A model generated the notes under the pieces. It made no database searches, was not told where the DNA came from, and saw only the letters and a program-made list of their open reading frames with translations. A stretch of 64,000 bases of DNA from the NCBI RefSeq assembly GCF_027925305.1, contig NZ_BSDR01000001.1, positions 62,001-126,000 of the forward strand, in the 5' to 3' direction. Source of the DNA: Desulforhabdus amnigena. GTDB taxonomy: Bacteria; Desulfobacterota; Syntrophobacteria; Syntrophobacterales; Syntrophobacteraceae. Of the stretch, positions 43,178-51,863 are shown piece after piece. Made by a program: the position numbers and the translations under genes. How positions within the stretch are numbered: the first letter of the stretch is position 1; every line of letters begins with the position of its first letter.

Positions 43178-43522
43178 CTACTTGCAACCACAACCACAAC
43201 CGCAACCGTCGGAGTCGCTTTCGGGTTCGAGGATCATGATGTTTCTCAGTCCGTAACGATCCAGCAGGTTCCGGATCTCTTCCGTCATTAAATACTGCAC
43301 AAAAGTTTTTTCCATCTGAGGTACTTTTTTAGCATAATCTTCCACTGTCTCGGCCATGAGCGGATAAGTACGGGAGACGAAAAGGGTATCGAATTTTTCG
43401 TTTTGTTGCGGATTGCTCACAAAACATAACGGGAACCATATTTCTCCCGTTTTCATGAACCCTACATAAAACATGTCGTCTTTAGATTCTTCCAAAAAGG
43501 ATGTGGATTCTATCAATTCCAT
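43178..43522 (-). CDS. hypothetical protein with Cys-Gly repeat tail
   Basis: 114-residue cytoplasmic protein starting MELIESTSFLEESKDDMFYV, with GAAAGGAAATACC before the ATG (43522). The body is acidic and of mixed character; near the end it has EEIRNLLDRYGLRNIMILEP, and the last residues are DSDGCGCGCGCK, four Cys alternating with Gly. Such a tail could bind a metal or carry a cofactor, but no function is known to me. It precedes the 172-residue unknown on the same strand and is divergent from the HD-domain gene. Confidence 0.75.
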   Translation of the reverse strand: MELIESTSFLEESKDDMFYVGFMKTGEIWFPLCFVSNPQQNEKFDTLFVSRTYPLMAETVEDYAKKVPQMEKTFVQYLMTEEIRNLLDRYGLRNIMILEPESDSDGCGCGCGCK

Positions 43523-43847
43523 GGTATTTCCTTTCGAATGCCAAAAATTCTTGGATGTTGGATCAATACCGCATTTTGCCCATATACTTCGGAATGAAAA
43601 TGGCGACAAGGAAAAGAGAAAGAGACATACACTCGGAGTGAGACGTGCATTCTTACAAAATCGGAGAGTTGCGGGCATATCCGGCAATGGAAAACTTTAT
43701 TACTTTAACCGCGATCGGTTAGTCTTTCAAGTATTGACGGAAGGCATTCGAATATTCTCGGTAATGAGGCGAGTAACAAGAATTTTCATGCTGAAAATAT
43801 GCCCGATGTTCTGTACATCTAAAGCTTGATTCTCATGGGGGTGTACA
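43523..43847. other. intergenic region between divergent genes
   Basis: About 325 bases. TGTACA occurs twice near the start of the HD gene (around 43815 and 43842), but I see no clear promoter or RNA gene. Confidence 0.4.
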
Positions 43848-45041
43848 ATGATCAGGAAAGGTTTGCTGGACAGGTTTTTTGAAGCAGCGAGCATTCAAAG
43901 ATGGAACGATCATGTAAGGCCGGTTGAATTCACGGAACTGGACAAGCAGGCTCACAAAATGATCATCGCCTATGTGATTGGAAAGATGGAAGAAGATGAG
44001 CGGAAGACGGTGGTGGACTGGAGGAAGCTCATCGAGGGAGGGATTTTTGAATTTCTGCAGCGGGTCATTTTAACGGATATCAAGCCTCCTGTTTTCCATA
44101 AACTGATGAGCGAGAAGGGAAACGAACTGAACGAGCTGGTACTCAAAAAATTGCAGGATGATGTTCTGTCCGTCAAGGGAGATTTCAGCCGGAAGTTCGA
44201 AAGCTACCTGTTTGACCAAAACTATTCGAGGCTGGAAAAAAGACTGCTGCGAGCCGCTCACTATCTTGCGACCAATTGGGAGTTTCAGATCATTTACAAT
44301 ACCGCCCCCTTTGTCTACGGAATCGATCGAACGAAGGAAGAAATAGAAAATCAGATTGAAGACCATTACGATTTGATCGGTGTGCAGAAAATTTCTTTGC
44401 GCAAAAAATCCTTTGGATTCATCGACCTGTGTGGACAGTTGCGGTTCCAGCAACGGTGGGCTCAATCGCCGCGAGTCCCCAAGACATCCGTCCTCGGGCA
44501 TATGCTCATCGTGGCCATGATGTCTTACTTCTGTTCCGTGGAGGTCGACGCTTGCGACAAGAGGATCTACAACAACTACTTCGTGGGACTCCTGCACGAT
44601 CTGCCGGAAGTGTTGACTCGCGACATCGTCTCTCCCGTGAAGAGTTCTGTGGAAGGTCTCGACGAAATCATAAAAACCTACGAACGGCTCCATCTGGAAG
44701 AACGCATTCTCCCCCTGCTCCCGTCTTCCATATGTCATGACATCAAGTATTTTTTGGAAGAAGAGTTTCAAAACAAAATCATAGAAAAGGGGATCATTTG
44801 CAAGGGATTGACCAGCGAGGAGCTGGCTTCAAAGTACAATGAGGATCGATTCTCCCCGGTGGATGGTGTCATCATCAAGGGGTGCGACAAACTGGCTGCT
44901 TTTATCGAAGCGGCGCTCTCCATCAATCATGGCATAAAATCCCAGCCGTTGGTCGAAGGTAAAAGATATATGTATGAAATCTATAAGGGGGCCGTAATCG
45001 GGGGGATCAACTTCGGGCAGATTTTTGATGACTTCAATTGA
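43848..45041 (+). CDS. HD-domain phosphohydrolase-like protein
   Basis: 397-residue protein. An N-terminal half of unknown type is followed by an HD-domain with the metal ligands in order: SVLGHMLIVAMMSYF (first His), NNYFVGLLHDLPEVLTRDIV (His-Asp pair) and a later Asp in the DGVIIKGCDKLAAFIEAALS segment. The lay-out is that of YfbR-like nucleotidases and HD_3 proteins, which remove phosphate from deoxynucleotides. Convergence with tmk, next to a dUTPase and thyX, fits nucleotide metabolism, but the substrate is inference. GGGGGTGTACA precedes the ATG. Confidence 0.78.
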   Translation: MIRKGLLDRFFEAASIQRWNDHVRPVEFTELDKQAHKMIIAYVIGKMEEDERKTVVDWRKLIEGGIFEFLQRVILTDIKPPVFHKLMSEKGNELNELVLKKLQDDVLSVKGDFSRKFESYLFDQNYSRLEKRLLRAAHYLATNWEFQIIYNTAPFVYGIDRTKEEIENQIEDHYDLIGVQKISLRKKSFGFIDLCGQLRFQQRWAQSPRVPKTSVLGHMLIVAMMSYFCSVEVDACDKRIYNNYFVGLLHDLPEVLTRDIVSPVKSSVEGLDEIIKTYERLHLEERILPLLPSSICHDIKYFLEEEFQNKIIEKGIICKGLTSEELASKYNEDRFSPVDGVIIKGCDKLAAFIEAALSINHGIKSQPLVEGKRYMYEIYKGAVIGGINFGQIFDDFN

Positions 45042-45058
45042 GTGCCTTGTTCGGCACT
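45041..45058. terminator. small hairpin between convergent genes
   Basis: AGTGCC TTGTTC GGCACT forms a 6-bp stem directly after the HD gene stop, followed by TTT. It is a weak candidate terminator between convergent genes. Confidence 0.35.
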
Positions 45059-45096
45059 TTCCGGCATCGTACATTCATGGAGGCGTATAGCCGCTA

Positions 45097-45750
45097 CTAT
45101 TGCATTTTTCGGGAGAGGGGTTCCCAGAATTTTTTTCGAAATTCTTCCAGGACTTGATCCAACGGGTTTGCGGCATTGAGCACGATGAAGCGTTGTGGTT
45201 CGCCTTTGGCCAGCTCCAGGTAACCTTCCCTGACCTTTTGATGGAAGGATTCCTTCTCCTGTTCCATGCGGTCCGGTTCTCCTTCCCGTCCCTGCATCCT
45301 CTGAAAGGCCACTTGTATACTGCAATCCAGCAAAACCGTTCGATGCGGCCAGAGGCCTTTGGTGGCCCAGTCCTGTATCCGGCGGAGGGCTTGCAAGTCC
45401 ATACCTCTTCCGTATCCCTGGTAGGCGAGGGTGGCGTCGATGTAGCGGTCGGAAAGAACCCATTTCCCCTCTTTCAGCGCCGGCGAAATGATCTGAGCGG
45501 CCAGCTGGGCCCGGCTGGCGGTGTAAAGGAGGACCTCCGTCTCTTCATTCATCTCGGCATGAGCCGGATCCAGGAGCAGGTCCCTTATCTTTTCGCCTAA
45601 AGGGGTACCCCCCGGTTCCCGCGTTCGAATGTGCGGGATTCCTACGCCTTCAAGCCATTGGCTGAGCTTGTCCATGAGAGTGCTTTTTCCACACCCGTCG
45701 ACACCTTCAAAACTGATAAATTGAGCAGGAGGACAAGATTTTGTTTTCAT
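45097..45750 (-). CDS. tmk: thymidylate kinase
   Basis: Phosphorylates dTMP to dTDP with ATP. The 217-residue product shows the P-loop FISFEGVDGCGKSTLMDKLS at its start, the DRX motif region HIRTREPGGTPLGEKIRDLL, and VLSDRYIDATLAYQGYGRGM. Length and motifs are canonical. ATG at 45750 has AAGGAATAG about ten bases before it. It lies 63 bp downstream of the dUTPase gene on the same strand, so dUMP-dTMP-dTDP steps are clustered. Confidence 0.93.
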   Translation of the reverse strand: MKTKSCPPAQFISFEGVDGCGKSTLMDKLSQWLEGVGIPHIRTREPGGTPLGEKIRDLLLDPAHAEMNEETEVLLYTASRAQLAAQIISPALKEGKWVLSDRYIDATLAYQGYGRGMDLQALRRIQDWATKGLWPHRTVLLDCSIQVAFQRMQGREGEPDRMEQEKESFHQKVREGYLELAKGEPQRFIVLNAANPLDQVLEEFRKKFWEPLSRKMQ

Positions 45751-45812
45751 TTGAGATTCTATTCCTTCGAGACGGAGCCGCCAGCAATGCATCTCGAAAC
45801 GGCTTTGAAAAT

Positions 45813-46400
45813 TCATGCGTGAATGGACCGATTGTCCGCTTCCGTTTTGGTGTCTTCGTTGTAGTCTTGTTCCTGCCTCTGGAAATTGATTCTGTTTTTT
45901 TCAAGATAGATCTTTTTGACCGTCTCCAAGTCCATATGAAAAAGGGCGCAAAAATCTCCGAAACATTTCCAGAGATCCAGGACGGCCTTCCTCGCTTTTT
46001 CGGGCTTGAATCCGCCGCCTTTTGCCCACCACTTCCATTTCAGGCTGTTCTGAAGATCGTCCAGAGCCAGAAAAGTTTGAATGGCGCAGGACGGAAAAGC
46101 GGATTCGTCCAGGTCATGGCCGGTAAGAGAAACCTCGGAAGGTTCCACCTGGACGATATGAGAGAGACTCACGAGAAAGTGGAGCATATCGACCACTTCG
46201 ATCTTGCCGTTTGAGGATCCTATGCCGAATTCCTGGACCTCCCTGATGAGTTCTGCAAGTTCCGCAGAGAGCGCTTTTCTGTAATTTTCAATCCAGACGG
46301 GTTTCTTTTCGGCGTCTCTGATGGTGTTTTCGTAATCCAACCCGATGTTTTTCAAAATATGCACACCGAGCTGCCATTGAAGATCGAAGATCTCTTGCAT
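45813..46400 (-). CDS. all-alpha dUTP diphosphatase (dUTPase_2 family)
   Basis: 195-residue helical protein of the dimeric dUTPase/MazG-like superfamily. Ligand-bearing segments are ALSAELAELIREVQEFGIG (EELxE-type motif) and GKIEVVDMLHFLVSLSHIV (ExxD), followed by SLKWKWWAKGGGFKPEKA and YLEKNRINFQRQEQDY, which resembles the C-terminal motif of type 2 dUTPases. It would hydrolyse dUTP to dUMP, the ThyX substrate. It lies between thyX and tmk, which supports the role. It is not related to the common trimeric Dut. Confidence 0.85.
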   Translation of the reverse strand: MQEIFDLQWQLGVHILKNIGLDYENTIRDAEKKPVWIENYRKALSAELAELIREVQEFGIGSSNGKIEVVDMLHFLVSLSHIVQVEPSEVSLTGHDLDESAFPSCAIQTFLALDDLQNSLKWKWWAKGGGFKPEKARKAVLDLWKCFGDFCALFHMDLETVKKIYLEKNRINFQRQEQDYNEDTKTEADNRSIHA

Positions 46401-46514
46401 TCCGAGTCCTTAAACCTTTCATCTTGCCTGTGGAAATCTGTATTTCCTGGGTATGCGGACCAAAACCGTTCCAATCTTCTTTCCTGAAGGATGAGGGTGG
46501 TTTCCGGAAGGTTT

Positions 46515-47522
46515 TTAAAACAAATCAATGGATTCAAAATATTTTCTGACTTCCTGTGCAATGAACCGAATTCTGGGATGAGCCTGTTTCGAATCTCTCA
46601 AGGCAATGAAATGTTTCCATCCGCTCCATCTGCCGCTGACCATAATCTCGCTCTTGAGAAGGTTCGGAAGAATGTCCCTTGCGGTCTGCGGTTTGAGTCC
46701 GCGCTTGAGGTCTTCCTGATACCACTTGAAGATGGTTTCCGCCCGCTGGATCCACATCTGCACAAGGGGATTGCGTGCCGTGAAGGAACCCTTTTGGGCA
46801 TCAAAAAAAGGCTCCAGTTCTTCTGGAAGAATGACGGTCATTCCCTTGTTTCCATAGTTGACGTAGCGCGTGCTTTCCTGGGTAAAGGACAAGACGCGGT
46901 GCCTCACCACCTCATGAGTGATTCCCCGGTCGCAGATGAATTTGAATACAAAGACGGGGAGGTCCGAATCGGGATCCTGTTTGAGGATCCCCATCTGTTC
47001 CTCTTCCCGAAGAAGGGAAACACGGTATTCCGGACCCTCGAAGGATGTTTCCGGAGCTTCGAAAAGATTGGGATAAAAGCGATTCAAGTGCTTTTGAAAA
47101 AAACACGCATAGCGGGGTTCTCTATCCCGGAGGTATCCCACTGTATCGATCCAGCTTCGATAGTTGCCCCCCATGGCAAAGCCGGTGGAAGAGGGGATGG
47201 AGGCAAACCGGTGGTAGCCGTTCCGTACTTCCAGACGGTCCACAAGGGATCGCCTGAACGTTTCAATGGGGGGAATCGATGAAGCCGGGCTCCTGCAAAC
47301 ATTTTCCTCTATTCCCAAAACAGCGTTGCTGTGTTCCAGGACAGAGAGATGGCCATGCTTTTTCAACATCAGGACGAAAGATCGGGCCGAGTCTTCAGTG
47401 ATCTTATCTTCCGATTTGTAAGCCGTTCGACCACAGATTTCAATGAGTTCCAATGCTTGCCGTTCGTCGGCCGGAGCCATGCCTTGCGGGAAAACACGGG
47501 TTTTTACAAATTCTATGGCCAT
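46515..47522 (-). CDS. thyX: flavin-dependent thymidylate synthase
   Basis: Makes dTMP from dUMP with methylene-tetrahydrofolate, FAD and NADPH. The signature RHR-X7-S is present at residues 207-217 (EVVRHRVLSFTQESTRY). Other conserved parts are AYKSEDKITEDSARSFVLML and KHGHLSVLEHSNAVLG. The chosen ATG at 47522 gives 335 residues, at the long end of the family (240-340), with GGAGGAG about ten bases upstream; the frame is open 123 codons further but without resemblance. It heads the thyX-dUTPase-tmk group. A separate classical thyA is not seen here. Confidence 0.93.
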   Translation of the reverse strand: MAIEFVKTRVFPQGMAPADERQALELIEICGRTAYKSEDKITEDSARSFVLMLKKHGHLSVLEHSNAVLGIEENVCRSPASSIPPIETFRRSLVDRLEVRNGYHRFASIPSSTGFAMGGNYRSWIDTVGYLRDREPRYACFFQKHLNRFYPNLFEAPETSFEGPEYRVSLLREEEQMGILKQDPDSDLPVFVFKFICDRGITHEVVRHRVLSFTQESTRYVNYGNKGMTVILPEELEPFFDAQKGSFTARNPLVQMWIQRAETIFKWYQEDLKRGLKPQTARDILPNLLKSEIMVSGRWSGWKHFIALRDSKQAHPRIRFIAQEVRKYFESIDLF

Positions 47523-47846
47523 GGTGGGGGTCTCCTCCATTGAAAGATTGAGCCGGAACGATACAAGATTTGGGTAAAAAATGAAAGAACGATCGTCGTC
47601 GTTCCTCTTCGTGAACCATGCTATACATTTTGAAGTCGGAAAGGTTTCTCGCTTTTTATCGATGCCGAATTGCTGTATACTTTGTCGATTAATGTGTAAG
47701 AGTATGATGGGATCTTTTCTGTCCATAAGAGCCTGTGCGAAAACATCTCTCGCCCTTTGGGAAGAGGGCCGGAATGAGAGATTTTTCGGATAAGCGCTGA
47801 GCGAGAAAGATCCTTTCTTTTTTGTTGAAGGTTGTAAAAATTCATC
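47523..47846. other. divergent intergenic region with palindromic element
   Basis: About 320 bases between thyX and mlaF, expected to carry both promoters. A degenerate palindromic repeat occupies 47728-47798 and TATACT occurs at about 47676. No gene is seen. Confidence 0.45.
47728..47798. repeat. degenerate palindromic repeat upstream of mlaF
   Basis: The left end AGAGCCTGTGCGAAAA and the reverse complement of the right end (AGCGCTTATCCGAAAA) agree at most positions, and internal arms ATCTCTCGCCCT / AGGGCCGGAATGAGAGAT pair imperfectly. Similar ends occur at 42270 and 51610, so it may be a decayed member of the same element family. Confidence 0.45.
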
Positions 47847-48632
47847 ATGATTAGAGTAGAAAATCTCGTTAAGACGTATAAGAACCTCCATGCTTCAGAC
47901 CATATTTCTTGCCGCTTTTTGGAAGGCAGGATCACTGTCATACTGGGCGGCAGTGGATCGGGCAAATCCACGTTGCTCAAGCAGGTGGTGGGTTTGGAAA
48001 GACCGGATTCCGGAAGGATCTTTTTCGGAGAGAGGGAACTGACGGGTGCATCCAGGAAAGAACTGTACCAGATCAGGAAAAAGATGGGGATGCTCTTTCA
48101 GGGGGCCGCTCTTTTCAATTCCCTCAATGTTTTTGAGAATGTGGCCTTTCCTTTGAGAGAACACACCCGTTTGGCCGATTCCGTGATTCGCACCATGGTC
48201 AAGATGAAGCTCGAACTGGTGGGATTGCGAGGCATGGAAGAATTGATGCCGTCTCAGCTTTCCGGAGGAATGGCCAAGCGGATCGGGCTGGCGCGGGCCC
48301 TCATCATGGATCCGCGGGTGGTGTTCTACGATGAACCCACGTCGGGGCTGGATCCCATTTCCGCGGGTGTCATCAACAAGCTGATCGTCGACTTCAACAA
48401 GGCCCAGGGCGTGACTTCCGTCGTAGTTTCCCACGATATCGCCTCTTCTTTTCAAATCGCAGATCATATTATTATTCTCTTTTATGGGAAGAAGATCGTT
48501 GAAGGAAGTCCAGAGGAAATACAGGCCAGTGATGATCCGAGGGTTTTGCAGTTCATTCGTGGGGAACCGGAAGGGCCGATTCCCTTCAACCGTACAGACA
48601 AGGACTATTTCGAAGATATATTGATCTCATGA
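47847..48632 (+). CDS. mlaF: phospholipid transport system ATPase MlaF
   Basis: ATPase of the MlaFEDB inner-membrane complex that moves phospholipids between the membranes. The 261-residue product has Walker A VILGGSGSGKSTLLKQVVGL, signature SQLSGGMAKRIGLARALIMD and Walker B RVVFYDEPTSGLDPISAG; the SGGMAKR form is typical of the Mkl/MlaF group. Start is ATG at 47847. It begins a canonical mlaFEDCB operon and overlaps mlaE by 4 bp. Confidence 0.95.
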   Translation: MIRVENLVKTYKNLHASDHISCRFLEGRITVILGGSGSGKSTLLKQVVGLERPDSGRIFFGERELTGASRKELYQIRKKMGMLFQGAALFNSLNVFENVAFPLREHTRLADSVIRTMVKMKLELVGLRGMEELMPSQLSGGMAKRIGLARALIMDPRVVFYDEPTSGLDPISAGVINKLIVDFNKAQGVTSVVVSHDIASSFQIADHIIILFYGKKIVEGSPEEIQASDDPRVLQFIRGEPEGPIPFNRTDKDYFEDILIS

Positions 48633-49405
48633 ATGCATTAGAAATTCCTGCTGTGGCAGGTCGTTGGACGATGGATACGGTTCGCTTGGCGGGCCGGAGC
48701 GTTCTCTTTCTCCTGGAATGCCTTTTATATGGATTTGTGCGTCCCTTCAAAATCAGGAGGATCACTGAACAGATCCTCTTCATCGGAGCCAGGTCTTCGG
48801 TGATCATTCTCATCACAGGAGCGTTCGCGGGCATGGTTCTGGGCCTTCAGGGATACTACACTCTCAGAAAGTTCGGTTCCGAAGGGTTGCTCGGTTCCGC
48901 TGTTGCCCTCTCCATCATCCGCGAACTTGGTCCCGTATTGACTGCCCTCATGGTTGCGGGAAGAGCGGGTTCGTCCATGACCGCCGAGATCGGCATCATG
49001 AAAATCACCGAGCAGATCAACGCTCTGGAGATGATGGCGGTCAATCCCCTCAAGTTCGTTGTCTCTCCCAAGCTCTTCGCCGGTTTGATTTCCCTGCCTC
49101 TTCTCACAGCTTTTTTCGATGTTATTGGTATAGGCGGGGGATACCTCGTGGGAGTGCATCTGCTGGGTGTCAATTCTGGATCGTATTTTGGCGAGATGAT
49201 CAAGGCCGTGGACCTTGCCGACATTACCGGCGGGTTTTATAAGTCCATCGCATTCGGGCTGGTCATATCGTGGGTATGTTCCTTCATAGGGTATACGGCC
49301 GAAGCCACGACGGAAGGAGTTGCTTCGGCCACGACCAATGCCGTCGTAGTCACATCCGTTGCAATCCTCATATTGGACTATATTCTCACTTCCTTTCTGC
49401 TTTGA
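48629..49405 (+). CDS. mlaE: phospholipid transport system permease MlaE
   Basis: Inner-membrane permease, 258 residues, of the MlaE/TrbE family: FAGMVLGLQGYYTLRKFG, then LGPVLTALMVAGRAGSSMTA and EIGIMKITEQINALEMMAVN, the most conserved stretch of the family, and a C-terminal GVASATTNAVVVTSVAILIL. About five helices. It starts in an ATGA overlap with mlaF. Confidence 0.95.
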   Translation: MNALEIPAVAGRWTMDTVRLAGRSVLFLLECLLYGFVRPFKIRRITEQILFIGARSSVIILITGAFAGMVLGLQGYYTLRKFGSEGLLGSAVALSIIRELGPVLTALMVAGRAGSSMTAEIGIMKITEQINALEMMAVNPLKFVVSPKLFAGLISLPLLTAFFDVIGIGGGYLVGVHLLGVNSGSYFGEMIKAVDLADITGGFYKSIAFGLVISWVCSFIGYTAEATTEGVASATTNAVVVTSVAILILDYILTSFLL

Positions 49406-49487
49406 AAAATCTCCATGGCCTTTTGGAGAGAAGTTCGGGATGAGGAAGAGACAGGCATGAGAAAAAATAGGATCAGGGAGAAAGGTA

Positions 49488-49928
49488 ATGTATAAAACGT
49501 CAACAGAAATTATCGTCGGGATCTTTGTCTTGCTGGGGGTGGCGTGTATTGCCTATCTCTCCGTGAGTCTCGGAGAGGTGGATTTGTTCGGGAATCCTTA
49601 TTACCGCGTTTCGGCCGAGTTCAATTCCATTACCGGGCTAAAGAAAGGTTCCACCGTTGAAATTGCCGGCGTTGAAGTGGGGAAGGTTCTGGACATTTCT
49701 CTCGATTCATATATGGCTAAAGTGACAATGGGAATCCGTAAAGATATCAAGCTCAGTGATGATACCATCGCTTCTGTGCGCACCAAGGGAATCATCGGAG
49801 ACATGTTCATCAAGCTGAGCCCGGGCGGTTCGAGTGAAATGCTGGAACCGGGAGGGGTTCTGGTGGAGACGGAGTCAGCCATCAGTCTGGAAGAGTTGAT
49901 CAGCAAGTATATCTTCGAAAGCAAGTGA
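49488..49928 (+). CDS. mlaD: phospholipid transport system substrate-binding protein MlaD (MCE domain)
   Basis: 146-residue periplasmic protein anchored by one N-terminal helix (IIVGIFVLLGVACIAYLSVS), followed by a single MCE domain: FNSITGLKKGSTVEIAGVEV, then VRTKGIIGDMFIKLSPGG. MlaD forms a hexameric ring that carries lipids between MlaC and MlaE. Length is close to the E. coli protein but shorter at the C-terminus. GGGAGAAAGGTA precedes the ATG. Confidence 0.94.
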   Translation: MYKTSTEIIVGIFVLLGVACIAYLSVSLGEVDLFGNPYYRVSAEFNSITGLKKGSTVEIAGVEVGKVLDISLDSYMAKVTMGIRKDIKLSDDTIASVRTKGIIGDMFIKLSPGGSSEMLEPGGVLVETESAISLEELISKYIFESK

Positions 49929-50016
49929 TATAATGGAATTTCGGGTATGGCATGTCAAATGATGCAACAATGAAATCGCGAACATCAAATTTGAAAGGGT
50001 TCGCAGGGGAAAGGTT

Positions 50017-50625
50017 ATGCTAAGAAAATTTATATTTTTTTTGCTGGGTTTCACTATGTTTTTGGGTTCTGTTTCTTTCGCCGAGGCCGGTGAAGCCGTA
50101 GATCAACTGAAGCAGTCGATAGACAAGGTGCTCGGTATCCTTCAGGATTCCCGGCTGAATGCTCCGCAGATGAAGCAGCAGCGTCGTGATAAGATATTCC
50201 AGGCAGTGGAGGAACGGTTTGATTTCGGAGAGATGGCCAAGCGCAGTATGAGCGAGTATTGGCCGCAGTTATCACCTGCAGAGCAAAAGGAATTTCAAGA
50301 GGCCTTTTCTCATCTTCTCGAAAATTCGTATATTTCAAAAGTCGAAAAATATTCCGACGAAAAAGTGAGCTACAATGAGGAAAAGCCAAAGGGTTCACGC
50401 TACTATCTCGTGAGCACCACTATCCTTTCCAAGGGGCAGTCTATCCCTTTGGATTATTCTCTGTACAATGTCAACGGTCAATGGATGGTCTATGATGTGA
50501 ACATCGAGGGAGTCTCTCTGGTTACCAATTACCGTTCCCAGTTCCGGGAATTGATGCGCAAGGAGGGGTTCAAGGGATTGATGAGCAAGATCAATGAAAA
50601 GCTCACAAAGATCGAAGAGGGCTGA
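50017..50625 (+). CDS. mlaC: phospholipid-binding protein MlaC (periplasmic)
   Basis: 202-residue periplasmic shuttle carrying phospholipids between the MlaA and MlaD complexes. It has a signal peptide (KFIFFLLGFTMFLGSVSFAE, cut after SFA or AEA), then the Tol_Tol_Ttg2 domain: RRDKIFQAVEERFDFGEMAK, LEDS-like QEAFSHLLENSYISKVEKYS, and a C-terminal SLVTNYRSQFRELMRKEGFK, all conserved in MlaC/Ttg2D. GGGGAAAGGTT precedes the ATG. Confidence 0.93.
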   Translation: MLRKFIFFLLGFTMFLGSVSFAEAGEAVDQLKQSIDKVLGILQDSRLNAPQMKQQRRDKIFQAVEERFDFGEMAKRSMSEYWPQLSPAEQKEFQEAFSHLLENSYISKVEKYSDEKVSYNEEKPKGSRYYLVSTTILSKGQSIPLDYSLYNVNGQWMVYDVNIEGVSLVTNYRSQFRELMRKEGFKGLMSKINEKLTKIEEG

Positions 50626-50661
50626 GCAGTCGAGGGGGGTGAGTTAAAGGAGCATGGAACC

Positions 50662-51003
50662 GTGTTGAATATCAGTAGTAAAAATCTGGGCGGATTGCAG
50701 TGCATCCGCGTCGAAGGCGAGATCGATATGTCTGTCTCGCCTGATGTGCGAACGGCATTGCAGAATGCTTTCAAGAAGTCCCCCAAAGGGGTCATCGTGG
50801 ATCTGAGTGGTGTGCCGTATATGGACTCTTCCGGGATAGCCACCCTGGTGGAAGGGATGCAATGGAGCACGAAAGAAAGAGCCCGTTTCATACTCGTGGG
50901 AGTTCAGGAAAAAGTGATGAACACTCTCAAGCTCGCCAGACTCAACGAGCTTTTCGATATTCATTTCACGGAAGATGATGCCCTGAAGAGTCTGGCTCAC
51001 TGA
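50662..51003 (+). CDS. mlaB: STAS-domain protein (MlaB-like)
   Basis: 113-residue STAS domain with the SpoIIAA-type core: IRVEGEIDMSVSPDVRTAL, GVIVDLSGVPYMDSSGIATL with the Ser-Ser of the phospho-site motif, and LKLARLNELFDIHF. In the Mla complex a STAS protein binds MlaF; as the last gene of the mlaFEDCB order, it most likely is MlaB, though anti-anti-sigma proteins look alike. The first codon is GTG with AAAGGAG about 9 bases before it. Confidence 0.82.
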   Translation: MLNISSKNLGGLQCIRVEGEIDMSVSPDVRTALQNAFKKSPKGVIVDLSGVPYMDSSGIATLVEGMQWSTKERARFILVGVQEKVMNTLKLARLNELFDIHFTEDDALKSLAH

Positions 51004-51060
51004 TTATACTCCAAACGGATGAGATCCTGACTTATTGATGATCCTGCGGGAGTCAGGATC

Positions 51061-51570
51061 TTAACCGTTCGCAGTATAAAATTCCTCTGAATTCAAGAGT
51101 TCCCTGAGGTACCGGAAAAGAGCCCGCGAGGACTTGGGCGGCTTATTGCCGTCCTTCTCTTTTCTTGCGTTGAGCACGAGTTGGCGCATTCGCTGGAAGT
51201 CGACATGGGGGAATCGCGTGAAAAGCTCTTCCAACAGTGCGTCGTTTCCTGCCAGGAGTTTGTCTCTCCATTCCTCGGCCTGTTTGAAGATCCGCATGTC
51301 CGCCTTATGTCCGTGAAGAGCGTTTTCAATGGCCCGATGGATAGGTTCCGGATCAATCTCCCGCATGAGCGTCCCGATATATTGCATTTGCCTGCGCCAC
51401 GCTTCATGTTTCTTGATGGTCTTGGCAAAGAGTAATGCATCCATGAGTGCAGACGGGATATCGAGTTTGCTGATCTGATCTTCACTCAATCGGACCAATT
51501 CCTCGCCGAGCTTTTGTAATGCCAGCATCTCTCTTTTGAGCTGTGACTTGCTTTTCTTTTCTTCTTCCAT
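51061..51570 (-). CDS. darP: DUF615 ribosome-associated protein DarP (YjgA)
   Basis: 169-residue, highly charged helical protein: SKSQLKREMLALQKLGEELV, RLSEDQISKLDIPSALMDAL, HEAWRRQMQYIGTLMREID, and a C-terminal LFRYLRELLNSEEF. This is the YjgA/DUF615 pattern, a family bound to pre-50S ribosomal particles in E. coli. The start at 51570 has AGGAACCC before it; upstream frame codons come from a repeat element and are not coding. It is minus strand, next to the convergent end of mlaB. Confidence 0.85.
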   Translation of the reverse strand: MEEEKKSKSQLKREMLALQKLGEELVRLSEDQISKLDIPSALMDALLFAKTIKKHEAWRRQMQYIGTLMREIDPEPIHRAIENALHGHKADMRIFKQAEEWRDKLLAGNDALLEELFTRFPHVDFQRMRQLVLNARKEKDGNKPPKSSRALFRYLRELLNSEEFYTANG

Positions 51571-51609
51571 TGGGTTCCTGTCCAAAGTGTATGCTCCACG
51601 AGATAGCTG

Positions 51610-51751
51610 AGAGGATGTCTGAAAATTCCCCCTTTGAGGGGGGTAGGGGGGCAAGATTTCGCGAAACAGAAAAACACCCCCCTTGGCCCCCCTCAAAGGG
51701 GGAATCGAAGCAGGTTCGGTTCCCAAGCAGAGGAATTTTCAGACAGCCTCT
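51610..51751. repeat. MITE-like element with 20-bp terminal inverted repeats
   Basis: The left end AGAGGATGTCTGAAAATTCC (51610-51629) and the reverse complement of the right end (51732-51751) differ at one of 20 positions. Inner C-rich arms CCCCCTTTGAGGGGGG and CCCCCCTCAAAGGGGG are also inverted. No coding capacity. It sits in the 5' region of darP. Confidence 0.75.
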
Positions 51752-51863
51752 GAAGTTCAAATAGAGGGCAAAAAAAGACCAGCTCCAGTTCTATTCTGCC
51801 ATCAAAGTTTCAATCTGACGATCATGAGTGCGCAAGAGGGCGAGCCTTCTATTCGAGGATGCA

